A stretch of 64,000 nt of DNA from CFX5 sp023384495 (GCA_048499455.1 JASNZV010000005.1:186001-250000); one strand, 5' to 3'; shown: positions 18,913 to 27,919, counted from the stretch's first letter. Translations and numbers: made by a program. The notes: generated by a model not told the origin, from the sequence alone.

Positions 18913-19527
18913 AATTACTCCGATTCGCTGGCGCCCGGGGGCATACAGGGCAACCTTGTGGGCGCAAAAAACACTCGTTTCTGGCGCAATCACCCAGAAC
19001 CGAGCAGCATCGCAACCCCAAAGCACATTCTGCTTTCCATCGGCATGCAAGAGGCTATCCGAAGGATACCACAAAGGATGGAAGGGATGGCCGATTTGGC
19101 GCCATCGACGAACGACCTCGCACGGATCGTCGAATAAGCATGGGCATCAATGCTCTGCCATCAGCAGCGCTGGCTTACCGTATCAAACTCTGGTGCTGAT
19201 TGGCAACCGCAGAAAATTACAGCAGTGGGAACACTAAGGAGACAAAGAAGAGCGAACCACTTTGCCGCCAAAGCTCAACTTCGAGTAGAGAAAACGTCAT
19301 CGTTGCCTCTGTGCCGCGCTTTTGATCACCATGCTTCTGATCAACGATGTTTTCAACCAATCATAAACTGGCGGAAAACAGAAAGGGCGCCCTCGATGCG
19401 GCTCGGTCTGGCATATGTATTCGATTGTAGGCCAAGCCTACCAGACATCTTTTGATCTGTCAAAAATCGTTGGGACGGGGATCGCCCCACTGGCAATGCG
19501 GGAAAAACAACCGTGTATGCATTGGCT
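18913..19527. other. 615-bp gap without a recognisable gene
   Basis: Several short frames occur but none has homology-like composition or a good ribosome binding site. A small TTTTGA-TCTG-TCAAAA hairpin at 19450-19465 lies past the GH1 stop at 19528 and might aid termination. I see nothing else. Confidence 0.45.
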
Positions 19528-20907
19528 TCAGACCACGCGCAACCACTGATAGGTATCCGGGTGGTCGCCAAAGTAGACGCCCGCCGACGCCGGGTCATAC
19601 GCATCCACCATCGCCGGGGTGAGCGCGTTGGCAGCGGCGATTGCCCCGTAGAGCGCGGCGCTGGGCCGTGCAGCGCGCGCTTGGGTTTGTGGGTCCAGCG
19701 CAAAGAGACCAAAGCGGAGTCCCCACCCCTCATGCCATTCAAAATTGTCCACCAGTGTCCAATAAAAATAGCCGCGGACGTCACAGCCGGCGCGAATGGC
19801 GCGATGGATCTGATAGAGATGCGCAAGCAGCCAGCGTGGGCGGAGGTCATCATTGGCATCGGGCAGCCCATTTTCGGTGATGTACAGCGGCTTGCCCAGC
19901 GCGCTCAGTTCCATGCAGTGGCCATAGAGCCCATAGGGGTAGAAGAGGCTGTAGGGGCCATTGCGGCCGCGGTCCGAATATTCAGCGACCGGGGGGTGGT
20001 AATCGGCGCCGAAAAGCAAGCGCGGGTTGGGAGAGAACTGGACGATCTTGCTAGTGTAATAGTTGATGCCGACGAAGTCAAAGCTTTGGGCAAGCGTCGG
20101 GTGAAACTCACCCAGCCCTAATGGGGGACGCAGGCGGCCATCCACCGTACAGAGCAGCCACAGCCGGTCGATGAAATAGTCGCGCACGCCCGCCACATAG
20201 CGATGGATTGGGCGTCGGCTGCTGCGTCCGCGAAAGGCATGAAAGGCGTGCGTATACCCCACCTGCGCGTGAGGCTGCAAGGCGTGGATGATCTGATAGG
20301 CGGCGGCGTGCCCCAGCAGCAAGTGACGCCAGACCCGACGGGCGGCAGCCAGGTTGCGCTTCTGAGGCGGCCAGACCCCCTGCACCCACCCTTGCATTAC
20401 ATAAACGATTGGCTCGTTCATGGTCAGCCAGAAGTCACACAGGTCGCCCAATGCCTTGACGGCCGCACGCACGTACGCTTGGAAGCGGGGCGCGGCCTCG
20501 GCCCACTCCCAACCGCCGGCCCGCTCAAACCAGCGCGGGTTGGTAAAGTGATGGAGCGCCACCATCGGCTTGATGCCGCGGTCGCGCAATCCGCCCAGCA
20601 TGGCCCGGTAACGGTCGAGGGCGCGATGGTCGATGCGCCCCGGCTCCGGCTCGATACGGCTCCACTCCAGGCTGAGCCGATGGGCGTTCAGGTGGAGCGC
20701 CTGCATGCGGTCGAAGTCTTGCTCGGCATTGCGCCACCAATCACAGGCCAGGCCACTGCGGTCGCCGCGCCAGATGGCGCCGGGCAATTGCTCAAACTTC
20801 CACCACTGGTTATAACAGTTGTCACCCTCAACCTGGTGTGACGAGGTTGCAGTTCCCCAGAGGAAGCCATCTGGAAAGGAGAGTAAATCGCGCATAGGCG
20901 ACATCAT
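19528..20907 (-). CDS. Glycoside hydrolase family 1 (beta-glucosidase-like)
   Basis: This 459-residue protein is a full-length GH1 enzyme. The N-terminal signature is 'FPDGFLWGTATSSHQVEGDN', and 'LEWSRIEPEPG' follows. The acid/base Glu lies in 'FWLTMNEPIVYV' and the nucleophile Glu in 'LYITENGLPD'. The late family motif 'YFYWTLVDNFEWHEGW' is present. No signal peptide is visible, so it should act on imported short beta-linked glycosides in the cytoplasm. AGAGG lies 7 nt before the first ATG. Confidence 0.95.
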   Translation of the reverse strand: MMSPMRDLLSFPDGFLWGTATSSHQVEGDNCYNQWWKFEQLPGAIWRGDRSGLACDWWRNAEQDFDRMQALHLNAHRLSLEWSRIEPEPGRIDHRALDRYRAMLGGLRDRGIKPMVALHHFTNPRWFERAGGWEWAEAAPRFQAYVRAAVKALGDLCDFWLTMNEPIVYVMQGWVQGVWPPQKRNLAAARRVWRHLLLGHAAAYQIIHALQPHAQVGYTHAFHAFRGRSSRRPIHRYVAGVRDYFIDRLWLLCTVDGRLRPPLGLGEFHPTLAQSFDFVGINYYTSKIVQFSPNPRLLFGADYHPPVAEYSDRGRNGPYSLFYPYGLYGHCMELSALGKPLYITENGLPDANDDLRPRWLLAHLYQIHRAIRAGCDVRGYFYWTLVDNFEWHEGWGLRFGLFALDPQTQARAARPSAALYGAIAAANALTPAMVDAYDPASAGVYFGDHPDTYQWLRVV

Positions 20908-21267
20908 ACAACAGCCTCTGTGGCTGGGGGAAAAATGAATGGTTTACGATTTCAGCACACGACGGCCGGTTGCGGGCCGGATCTGAACAGTCGAATTCGG
21001 ATAAGTGAAATTGTCAGTTGCCGCGCGGCGGTGGTACATTGGGTCTACGTGATCGATCCATCAATTCTTCATCAATTTGCACAGTCGATTTGTAGGGTTG
21101 GAAACCTGCTTCTGAGAGCGAGACGGCGCCGCAGCGACTTGATTGTCAACGCCTGAGGGCCCCTCTCCCGGCCAGAAGCCGGATCGGGAGAATCTCTGGG
21201 CGCCGTTACAGATTAGAGGTGTCCGTCAGCAAATCAAGATAGATTGTTTTCAAGATAGAGGAATGAA
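20908..21267. other. 360-bp divergent intergenic region
   Basis: This separates the divergent GH1 and SDR genes. It holds a copy of the GGGTTGGAAACC repeat (21087-21140) and a short inverted repeat with CTCCCG and CGGGAG arms at 21165-21190. No confident promoter was found for either gene. Confidence 0.5.
21087..21140 (+). repeat. GGGTTGGAAACC element, copy 1
   Basis: This aligns with 27675-27735 (plus) and 48100-48153 (minus). The shared features are a GGGTTGGAAACC core palindrome and, about 20 nt later, a GCGCC-rich palindrome. This copy is the most diverged of the three. Confidence 0.5.
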
Positions 21268-21999
21268 ATGCAGCTACAGAACAAGACAGCCATCATTACC
21301 GGCGGCGGCACCGGCATTGGCCAGGCCATCGCCAAGGCCTTTGCGCAGGCGGGCGCCAATGTCGTCATCACCGGGCGCCGCCTGGACAAACTCAACGAAA
21401 CAGTCGCCGCCATCGGTGGCGAGAATCCGGTGCACGCCTACGCCGTCGATGTGGCTGACCGTGAGGAAGTCAACAAGCTGGCGGGCTGGGCGACGGAACG
21501 TTTTGGGCAAGTGGACATTCTCGTCAACAACGCCGGCGTCAACGTGGTCAAACGGCAGGTGGCCGAACTAGAGCCAGACGCATGGGACTATATCCTCGCC
21601 GTGGGGGCCACCGGCGTCTTCAACACCGTACACGCGATTCTGCCCCAGATGCGGGCGCGGCAGGATGGGCTGATCATCCTCATTTCATCGCTGGCGGGGG
21701 TGCGACCGGCGCCATTGGGGGGCGCAGCCTACAGTGCGGCCAAGCACGCCGCCAACGCCTTTATGAAGGTGCTGAGCGTGGAGGAGAAGGACAACGGCAT
21801 CCGCGCCACCATCATCGCGCCGGGCGAGGTCAACACGCCGCTGCTCGACGACCGGCCTGTGAAGGTGAGCGATGAGCACAAGGCGCGCATCTTGCAGCCC
21901 GCGGATGTGGCCGCGGCGGCGATCTTTGTGGCCAGCCTGCCGCCCCACGCCCATGTGCCCGAGTTGCTGATCAAGCCGGTGACGCAACTCTTTGTCTGA
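21268..21999 (+). CDS. SDR family oxidoreductase
   Basis: This is a 243-residue classical SDR. It has 'AIITGGGTGIGQAIAKAFAQ' for the cofactor, 'VITGRRLDKL' (an Arg pair typical of NADP preference), 'LVNNAGVNV', the catalytic Ser in 'LISSLAGVRP' and the Tyr/Lys pair in 'AYSAAKHAANAF'. The C-terminus is shorter than in most homologues and lacks the usual 'GxxxxxDGG' end. That pattern fits the clan of SDRs related to YdfG-type 3-hydroxy acid dehydrogenases. The substrate is unknown. The gene starts 13 nt after GATAGAGGAATGAA, where AGAGGAA is the likely ribosome binding site. Confidence 0.9.
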   Translation: MQLQNKTAIITGGGTGIGQAIAKAFAQAGANVVITGRRLDKLNETVAAIGGENPVHAYAVDVADREEVNKLAGWATERFGQVDILVNNAGVNVVKRQVAELEPDAWDYILAVGATGVFNTVHAILPQMRARQDGLIILISSLAGVRPAPLGGAAYSAAKHAANAFMKVLSVEEKDNGIRATIIAPGEVNTPLLDDRPVKVSDEHKARILQPADVAAAAIFVASLPPHAHVPELLIKPVTQLFV

Positions 22000-22048
22000 G
22001 GCCATCCTGGCGCCCGCACACAGGTGGGGCGCCTGGGCGCGGCTGTGG

Positions 22049-22054
22049 TATGAT
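22049..22054 (+). promoter_or_regulatory. Extended -10 promoter of the Uma2 gene
   Basis: TATGAT at 22049-22054 is preceded by TGG (the TGn extension), with no clear -35 box. Transcription would begin near 22061, leaving a very short leader before ATG 22087. Confidence 0.45.
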
Positions 22055-22086
22055 ACACTGGTATGGGCAAGCGAATGGAGGTCAAC

Positions 22087-22701
22087 ATGATTCAGACCAA
22101 ACCGCCTTTCTTTGGCGACGCCGAGCCGGCCTGGAGCATTGCCGAACTCTATCCACCACAGGGTGAATGGACAGAGGAAGAGTATCTCGCGCTGGAAACC
22201 AACCGGCTGGTTGAATATTCACACGGAAAAGTTGAGGTGCTCGAAATGCCAACACAAGGTCACCAACTACTGGTCGTGTTCTTGTTTGAGCTTCTCAAAG
22301 CCCATGTGAAGTCAGCTGCTCTGGGAACCGTGTTGCTCGCGCCGCTCCCGATTCAGTTGTGGCCCGGCAAGTATCGCGAGCCTGATGTATTCTTTATTCG
22401 GCGCGAGCATGACGACAGGCGCTTCGATCGCCACTGGCTTGGCGCCGACCTGGTGATGGAGGTGATCAGCCCGGGCGACCGCAAGCGCGACGAGGTCGAT
22501 AAGCGGCGCGAATATGCCCAGGCCGCCATCCCCGAATATTGGCTGATCGACCCAGAGCATCGCACCGTCACCGTGCTGACGTTGGATGGCAGGCGCTATG
22601 CGGAGCACGGCGTCTTTGGCGAAGGCGACCACGCCCCGTCGCTGCTCTTGCCCGGCTTTACGGTTGACGTGACCGCGCTCTTTGCCGAGGCGCAGGCATA
22701 G
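22087..22701 (+). CDS. Uma2 family (DUF820) restriction-endonuclease-fold protein
   Basis: The 204-residue product shows the Uma2 pattern: 'YLALETNRLVEYSHGKVEVL', 'MPTQGHQLLV', and the nuclease-like core 'REPDVFFIRR' followed by 'ADLVMEVISPGDRKRD' and 'KRREYAQAAIPEYWLIDPEH'. The Asp, Glu and Lys of the PD-(D/E)XK-type active site appear intact. Uma2 genes are abundant in cyanobacteria and Chloroflexota; their targets are unknown. I start at ATG 22087 because GGAGG lies 5 nt before it; ATGs at 22063 and 22075 have no such site. Confidence 0.88.
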   Translation: MIQTKPPFFGDAEPAWSIAELYPPQGEWTEEEYLALETNRLVEYSHGKVEVLEMPTQGHQLLVVFLFELLKAHVKSAALGTVLLAPLPIQLWPGKYREPDVFFIRREHDDRRFDRHWLGADLVMEVISPGDRKRDEVDKRREYAQAAIPEYWLIDPEHRTVTVLTLDGRRYAEHGVFGEGDHAPSLLLPGFTVDVTALFAEAQA

Positions 22702-22758
22702 TTCCAGATTCTTGATTCGATATACAGCGTTCGTTCGCACTTGGCTTGGAGGGCTTTC

Positions 22759-23682
22759 ATGTCATCAACGGCGCGCCCGACCCCGCAATTGCCCGACCCG
22801 CGCAACGCCGACATTCTTGTCCATGTCGGCGGCCAGCTCGCACCCAGGGCCGAGGCCAAGGTCTCGGTCTTTGACAGCTCGGTGCAGGGGGGAGACGCCG
22901 TGTGGGAGGGCCTGCGCGTCTACAATGGGCGCATCTTCCAGTTGGATGCGCATCTGGACCGGCTCTTTGACTCGGCCAGGGCGATGGCCTTTGCCGAAAC
23001 GCCCAGCCGCGCCGAGGTCAAAGAGGCCATCTTCGCCACATTGCGGGCCAACGGCATGCGCGACAACGTCCACATCCGCCTGACATTGACGCGCGGCATG
23101 AAGGTGACGTCGGGCATGAGCCCGCACCTCAACCAATATGGCCCCTGCCTGATCGTGCTGGCGGAGTGGAAGGCGCCCGTCTATGATCAGGATGGCATCC
23201 GGCTCATCACCTCGGCCATTCGCCGCAACCCACCCCAGTGTATCGACTCCAAGATCCATCACAACAACCTGATCAACAACATTCTCGCCAAGATCGAGGC
23301 CAATGTGGCCGGGGTGGATGACGCCATCATGCTCGACCTGCACGGCTTTGTCTCCGAGACCAATGCCACCAACATCTTTCTTGTCAAGCGGGGCCAGTTG
23401 TTGACGCCCCACGCCGATAGTTGTCTGCCCGGCATCACCCGTGGGCTGGTCATGCAACTGGCGCGCCAAAACGGCATTGCGCTCGTGGAGCGCAACATTT
23501 CGATTGCCGAAGTCTATAGTGCCGATGAGCTGTTTACCACAGGCACCATGGGGGAATTGGCGCCCGTGCTCTGGGTGGATGGCCGCGCGATTGGCGTGGG
23601 CGAGGTGGGGCTGCTGACGCGCCGCCTCCAGGCGCTCTACCGTGCGGAGACGGCGAACAGCGGCGAGCCGCTGCCATTTTGA
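22759..23682 (+). CDS. Class IV PLP aminotransferase (branched-chain/D-amino-acid type)
   Basis: The 307-residue enzyme has the fold IV landmarks: 'VSVFDSSVQGGDAVWEGLRV', the PLP-binding Lys in 'DSKIHHNNLINNIL', 'GFVSETNATNIFLVKRGQLL', and 'CLPGITRGLVMQLA'. This group includes branched-chain aminotransferase, D-alanine aminotransferase and aminodeoxychorismate lyase. The sequence around 'YGPCLIVLAEW' does not decide between them, so the substrate is left open. GGAGG six nt before ATG 22759 sets the start. It is 57 nt after the Uma2 gene. Confidence 0.9.
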   Translation: MSSTARPTPQLPDPRNADILVHVGGQLAPRAEAKVSVFDSSVQGGDAVWEGLRVYNGRIFQLDAHLDRLFDSARAMAFAETPSRAEVKEAIFATLRANGMRDNVHIRLTLTRGMKVTSGMSPHLNQYGPCLIVLAEWKAPVYDQDGIRLITSAIRRNPPQCIDSKIHHNNLINNILAKIEANVAGVDDAIMLDLHGFVSETNATNIFLVKRGQLLTPHADSCLPGITRGLVMQLARQNGIALVERNISIAEVYSADELFTTGTMGELAPVLWVDGRAIGVGEVGLLTRRLQALYRAETANSGEPLPF

Positions 23683-23712
23683 CTGGGGCGGTTTACAGGC
23701 GCAGCGGCAGCA

Positions 23713-23758
23713 AGCGAGCAGAGCGAACAACGACGTGAAGCGGTTCGTCCTGCTCGCT
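23713..23758. terminator. Bidirectional hairpin between convergent genes
   Basis: The 16-bp arms at 23713-23728 (AGCGAGCAGAGCGAAC) and 23743-23758 pair with two mismatches. They lie between the aminotransferase and yceI stops, which face each other, so a shared terminator is likely although no U-tract is obvious. Confidence 0.55.
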
Positions 23759-23777
23759 GCGAATCTGTCTGAAGCTG

Positions 23778-24320
23778 TTATGCCGGTTCAGCAACGGCTT
23801 CCTGCTTGATCAGCTCCAGCTCAATGTCAATCGTGATCTCATCGCCAACGAGCACGCCGCCGGTCTCAAGCGCCACATTCCAGGTGAGCCCCCAATCCTT
23901 GCGGTTGATCTTGGTCTGCGCGCTGAAGCCATAGTTTTCTGTACCCCACGGGCTTTTGGACTTGCCCTGGAACTCCACATTGAGCGTCACCGGCTTGGTG
24001 ACGTCGCGGATGGTGAGGTTGCCATGCAGCTTCGCCTTCTCACCGTTGACCACATCGACACTCGTGCTCTTGAACGTCAGATAGGGATACTGCTCCACAT
24101 TGAGGAAATCGGGCGAGCGGAGGTGAGCGTCGCGCTGCTCATCGCGCGTATTGATGCTGGCGGCGTCAATTTGAATGTCCACTGTGGTATTGGCCGGGTT
24201 GGCCTCGTCCAGGTTGATGGCGCCGGAGAGCGTCTCGAATTCTCCGCGCACCTTGGAGATCATCATATGCCGCGCCGAAAATTGAACGTGCGAATGAGAG
24301 GCATCAAGTTGCCATGCCAT
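23778..24320 (-). CDS. YceI family lipid-binding-like protein
   Basis: This 180-residue protein opens with 'WQLDASHSHVQFSARHMMIS', followed by 'VRGEFETLSGAINLDEANPA' and 'LRSPDFLNVEQYPYLTFKST', all typical of YceI. The family forms a lipocalin-like barrel that binds isoprenoid lipids such as polyprenols. Most YceI proteins are periplasmic, but no signal peptide is seen from ATG 24318-24320, so this one is probably cytoplasmic. AAAGGA lies 9 nt before that ATG. It is divergent from a MarR regulator, suggesting control by it. Confidence 0.93.
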   Translation of the reverse strand: MAWQLDASHSHVQFSARHMMISKVRGEFETLSGAINLDEANPANTTVDIQIDAASINTRDEQRDAHLRSPDFLNVEQYPYLTFKSTSVDVVNGEKAKLHGNLTIRDVTKPVTLNVEFQGKSKSPWGTENYGFSAQTKINRKDWGLTWNVALETGGVLVGDEITIDIELELIKQEAVAEPA

Positions 24321-24420
24321 GTTTGTACTGTCCTTTCGCTTGGAATGTGAAACTGAAATGTGAAACCATACACAACGAACCGGCGCGGTCGCCTTCGACC
24401 TTGCCGGCAAAGGTTGACAA

Positions 24421-24500
24421 GCAACCCAAGTTTGGCGTAAAATACTTGATCAAGAAACAGTTGCAATGACAATTGTTGCTTGCGCAAGCATATTAGCGCG
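24421..24500. promoter_or_regulatory. Divergent yceI/marR control region with two palindromes
   Basis: The region contains two perfect palindromes, CTTGATCAAG (24445-24454) and GCTTGCGCAAGC (24478-24489). On the minus strand a TTGCAA and TATTTT pair 16 nt apart would be a yceI promoter with the first palindrome inside its spacer. The second has the TTGC...GCAA look of MarR-type operators. Operator assignment is inference from position. Confidence 0.5.
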
Positions 24501-24546
24501 GCGTTGTCCGTTTGTCAAATACGACATACAAGAAATGAGGATTGCG

Positions 24547-25047
24547 ATGATGGCCCACGAAGTAGGGGACCAAGATGTACGGCTGGCGGTCTGGCGCGCC
24601 TATCTACAGATTCACGCCGCCGTGATCAGCCTGCTCGAAAGCCACCTGCAGCGTGAAGAGGGGCTACCGCTGCTCTGGTACGATACCCTAAATCGGCTCG
24701 TATCCGCCGAGCACAAAGCCATTCGCTTGCAAGAGTTGGCCGAGGCGATCCACCTGAGCCAGAGCGGGTTGACCCGTCTGCTCGACCGCATGGTGGAAGC
24801 TGGCCTGGTCGAGCGCCGCCCCTGCGAACACGACCGCCGCGGCCTGTACGCCGCCATCACACCGGCCGGCGAGGCGAAACTGGACGCCGCGCGGCCGGTC
24901 TATCTGCGCGTGCTCGACGAGCACTTTTTGCGCCATCTCAGTTGCGATGAGGTGGCCGCGCTCAACAAGGTCTTTTCTCACATTGTCCGTGTCGAAGCCA
25001 ACGGGGAGACGATGCATGTCCCAGCCCATGCGCCTGCCGCCCACTGA
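24547..25047 (+). CDS. MarR family transcriptional regulator
   Basis: The 166-residue protein has the MarR winged helix. A dimerisation helix ('AYLQIHAAVISLLESHLQRE') is followed by 'LQELAEAIHLSQSGLTRLLD' as the recognition region. The wing is 'GLVERRPCEHDRRGLYAAIT', where the D-x-R-G of MarR is kept. Such proteins usually repress their neighbours and lose DNA affinity when a phenolic or oxidising ligand binds. I start at ATG 24547 because GAGG lies 6 nt before it. It overlaps murQ by 32 nt and is divergent from yceI. Confidence 0.9.
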   Translation: MMAHEVGDQDVRLAVWRAYLQIHAAVISLLESHLQREEGLPLLWYDTLNRLVSAEHKAIRLQELAEAIHLSQSGLTRLLDRMVEAGLVERRPCEHDRRGLYAAITPAGEAKLDAARPVYLRVLDEHFLRHLSCDEVAALNKVFSHIVRVEANGETMHVPAHAPAAH

Positions 25048-25915
25048 ACAGCGCAACCCGCTCAGCGCCGAGTTGGACAGCCTGCCCACGCTCGACCTGG
25101 TGCGGCTGATGAACCGGCTCGACGCCACCATCCCGCTGGTGATCGCCGAGCAGTTGGAGGCCATCGCCCAGGTGGCGGATTGGGCAGCGGATCGGCTGGC
25201 CGCGGGCGCGCGCGTCTTCTATCAGGGCGCGGGCACGAGTGGGCGGCTGGCCGTGCTCGATGCGGTGGAGCTGCTGCCCACCTTTCGCCTGGCGCCGGGG
25301 CGGGTGATCCCGTTGCTGGCCGGTGGTGAACAAGCGCTTACCCGCTCGATCGAAGGGGCCGAGGATGACGAACAACTGGGGCGCGCCGACCTGCTGGCGC
25401 ACCAGTTTGACGCAGGCGACTTGCTCATCGGCGTGGCGGCCAGTGGGCGGACGCCCTATGCGCTGGGCGGGCTGCGCTATGCGGCGGAGGTGGGTGCGGC
25501 CACGGCGGCCCTTGTCTGCAACCCGCAGTCGCCCATGGCGGCGGCGGCGCAGGTTGCGATTGAACTGGTCACCGGCCCCGAGGTGCTCACGGGCAGCACG
25601 CGGCTGCGCGCCGGCACCGCCCAAAAGCTGGCGCTCAACATGATCAGCACGGCGGCCATGGTGCGGCTGGGCAAGGTCTACGGCAACCTGATGGTGGATG
25701 TGCAGCCCACCAATGCCAAGTTGCGCGAGCGCGCCGCGCGCATCGTGCAGGAGAGCACCGGTGTAGACGCTGCGCGCGCCCGCCAGTTGCTCGACCAGGC
25801 CGGCTGGCAAGTCAAAACCGCCGTGGTGATGGAGCTAGCCGGGGTGGGCGCCACGGAGGCTGGGCGCCGCCTGGACGCCGGTCAGGGCCGCGTGCGCGAG
25901 GCGTTGGCTCTGTGA
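25016..25915 (+). CDS. murQ: N-acetylmuramic acid 6-phosphate etherase
   Basis: This 299-residue protein is the size of E. coli MurQ. It contains the SIS-domain segments 'YQGAGTSGRLAVLDAVELLP' and 'IGVAASGRTPYALGGLRYAA'. The family stretch 'SIEGAEDDEQLG' carries conserved acidic residues, and 'RLGKVYGNLMVDVQPTNAKL' is diagnostic. A small UBA-like C-terminal region follows. MurQ cleaves the D-lactyl ether of MurNAc-6-phosphate to give GlcNAc-6-phosphate in cell-wall recycling. GGGGAG is 7 nt before ATG 25016, inside the marR gene, so the two are co-transcribed. Confidence 0.95.
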   Translation: MSQPMRLPPTEQRNPLSAELDSLPTLDLVRLMNRLDATIPLVIAEQLEAIAQVADWAADRLAAGARVFYQGAGTSGRLAVLDAVELLPTFRLAPGRVIPLLAGGEQALTRSIEGAEDDEQLGRADLLAHQFDAGDLLIGVAASGRTPYALGGLRYAAEVGAATAALVCNPQSPMAAAAQVAIELVTGPEVLTGSTRLRAGTAQKLALNMISTAAMVRLGKVYGNLMVDVQPTNAKLRERAARIVQESTGVDAARARQLLDQAGWQVKTAVVMELAGVGATEAGRRLDAGQGRVREALAL

Positions 25916-25935
25916 CACGCGGCGCGGCCATGCGG

Positions 25936-26328
25936 CTAACTGCCCCCTTGCCGGCCTGGGCGCAGCAGCACATAGATCGTATCATCCTCGATCTCAATGG
26001 GGAAGAGGCGCAGCCGGCGTTTGTCCACCAGGCAGGCGCCGGTGAGCAGATCGAACTCCCATTGGTGCCACGGGCAGGCGAGGATTTCGCCCTCGCGGCC
26101 CCATCGGAACTCTCCCGGTGGCGAATCAAGTGTGGTGCCCCGCACATAGCCCCGGCAGACGGGCGCCAGCTCGTGTGGGCAGACGTTGAGCACGGCGCGA
26201 TAGTTGCCTTTGACGTTGAACAGGCCAATCGAGCGCCCGTCGATCTCAACGATTTGGTGCGTATCTGGCGGCAAATCCGCCACCTTGAGCGCCGGCCAGC
26301 GCCGGTACCCCTGTAGTTTTCGTCCCAT
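25936..26328 (-). CDS. Rieske [2Fe-2S] ferredoxin-like protein
   Basis: The 130-residue protein has both halves of a Rieske cluster site: Cys-Pro-His in 'VLNVCPHELAPVCRGYV' and Cys-Pro-Trp-His in 'ILACPWHQWEFDLLTG'. It lacks the catalytic iron domain of Rieske oxygenases, so it is an electron-transfer protein or a small subunit. ATG 26326-26328 is preceded by AAGGAA. It lies after an amidohydrolase on the same strand, the two separated by a 180-nt hairpin-rich gap. Confidence 0.93.
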   Translation of the reverse strand: MGRKLQGYRRWPALKVADLPPDTHQIVEIDGRSIGLFNVKGNYRAVLNVCPHELAPVCRGYVRGTTLDSPPGEFRWGREGEILACPWHQWEFDLLTGACLVDKRRLRLFPIEIEDDTIYVLLRPGRQGGS

Positions 26329-26354
26329 CTGCACTTCCTTCAACTGGAAAAACA

Positions 26355-26500
26355 GCAGCAACACAGAGAACACGGAGAAGGCACAGAGGACACCGAGAGG
26401 ATCTCACTGGCCTAGGTTCTCTCTGTGCTCTGGTATGATGGATGCACAGCGCCGAACTCTGTGCATCTCTGTGAATCCTCTACGTTCTCTGTGTTGCTGC
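26355..26500. repeat. ACACAGAGAACAC-type inverted repeat, copy 1
   Basis: The 17-bp arms GCAGCAACACAGAGAAC (26355-26371) and its exact complement (26484-26500) flank a region of further ACAGAG/CTCTGTG complementarity. Related hairpins are at 27920-28011 and 46361-46445. Confidence 0.75.
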
Positions 26501-26510
26501 TTTTTGTCTG

Positions 26511-27593
26511 CTATGCAAACACCCGTTCGGGCTGCGGCAGCTTGTAGAGGGCGGAGGCATTCCCACCCATGACCTGTGGGCGGATGGCTGTGGGGATAAA
26601 GCGTGCGGCAAAGTCGGGCGTGTCGCCATCCCAGTGGGGATAGTCGGTGGAGAACATCAACATGCCCCCGGCGTCGAACATGCCCAGCATGGTCTCCAAT
26701 TGGGATGGGTCTTCAGGCTCTTCGATGGGCTGAGTTGTGAGCAGGACATGTTCCTGAATGAACTCGCTGGGGGGCCGATTGAGCCAGGGCGCGGTCATGC
26801 GCAGCGCCTTCCAGTTTTTGTCAAAGCGCCACATGATCGGCGGAACCCAAGAGACGCCCCCTTCGATCAGCACGAATTTGAGCGTGGGGAACTTGACAAA
26901 GACCCCCTCCACCACCATGCTGACCAGATGGCCAATATAGCTCTGCACCAGGTCGGTGTGCCATTCGAGATAGCTCGATGGGTAGCCCACCGCCATGGGC
27001 GCGCCGGACATCCCTACCCCCTCGGTGCCAGGGTGGATAGCGATGGGCAGGTCGTATTCGGCGGCAGCGGCATAGATGGGGTGGAAGAAGCGCTGCCCGT
27101 AGGGGATGCGCGAGGCGCTGGGCATGAGCACCTGCACCACCCCGGGGTGGTCGCCCAGCCGGTGGATCTCGCGTACGGCCAGTTCCACATCGTTGGGGTA
27201 GATCACCAGCGACGTGCGATAGCGTGGGTCGGCGGGCAGCCAATCTTGCACCATGATGTCGTTCACCGCTGCGATCATGGCTGCGGCATAGTCAGCCTCG
27301 GGCGAGAGGCCATAGTGGAGGCTGTTGCCGGGATTCAGAATCCCATAGTCAATGTCATACTCATCGAGCAAATAATGGGCCAGCGCGCTGGGGTCCACTT
27401 CGATGCGGCCGCCGTCGGGGAGCACTGCGTCGGCGCGGTTGACGCCGCCGGGGTTCCAATAGCCCATCGTCCCCGAGGCGCGATTGCCGCCAGCATAGCG
27501 GGTCCGCCACGGTTCGGGCAAAAAGTCAACCATCCGTTCGGCAACCACACCGGGGTGGATGTCGGTGTCAACAATTGGGTAGTCCTGTTTCAT
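26511..27593 (-). CDS. Amidohydrolase family 2 (ACMSD-like) protein
   Basis: The 360-residue enzyme belongs to the metal-dependent amidohydrolase-2 group, which includes hydrolases and non-oxidative decarboxylases. It has an N-terminal D-x-D-x-H metal motif ('PIVDTDIHPGVV'), a central His ('LPIAIHPGTEG'), 'FVLIEGGVSWVPPIMWRFDK' and the C-terminal metal Asp in 'LMFSTDYPHWDG'. The residues needed for a mononuclear metal site are therefore present. The substrate is unknown; the neighbouring Rieske protein and divergent sugar ABC transporter suggest catabolism of an imported compound, which is inference. ATG 27591-27593 is used; the longer frame adds unrelated residues. Confidence 0.88.
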   Translation of the reverse strand: MKQDYPIVDTDIHPGVVAERMVDFLPEPWRTRYAGGNRASGTMGYWNPGGVNRADAVLPDGGRIEVDPSALAHYLLDEYDIDYGILNPGNSLHYGLSPEADYAAAMIAAVNDIMVQDWLPADPRYRTSLVIYPNDVELAVREIHRLGDHPGVVQVLMPSASRIPYGQRFFHPIYAAAAEYDLPIAIHPGTEGVGMSGAPMAVGYPSSYLEWHTDLVQSYIGHLVSMVVEGVFVKFPTLKFVLIEGGVSWVPPIMWRFDKNWKALRMTAPWLNRPPSEFIQEHVLLTTQPIEEPEDPSQLETMLGMFDAGGMLMFSTDYPHWDGDTPDFAARFIPTAIRPQVMGGNASALYKLPQPERVFA

Positions 27594-27674
27594 GGTTTGG
27601 CTTTGTTCGCTTTCTGAAAGAAGAAGTGTAACAAAGAACGGTAACAAGGTTGGGTCGAGGGCGCCCTGCAGCCC

Positions 27675-27735
27675 CTAGTTTGCACGGGTTGAAACCCGCG
27701 ACTGCCAGAGCAAAGCGCCCGCAGGCGCTGCAAAT
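27675..27735 (+). repeat. GGGTTGGAAACC element, copy 2
   Basis: In this copy the first palindrome is GGGTTGAAACCC and the second is GCGCCCGCAGGCGC. It aligns with the copies at 21087-21140 (plus) and 48100-48153 (minus). Confidence 0.55.
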
Positions 27736-27919
27736 CCAATCGCGACGGCGACTCTTCGCTGTCGGTCGCCACGCCCTGAGGCCCCCGATCCGTTGCCGAT
27801 AAACAGTGGCCGCTACTGAATAGTTTACACTTTTTCCACGAAACGGTGAAACAACAGAACAGGAAAATCGCGGAGAAGACGCAGCCTGCACCGAACAACT
27901 GTCCTGAAAAGGGAGCCAG

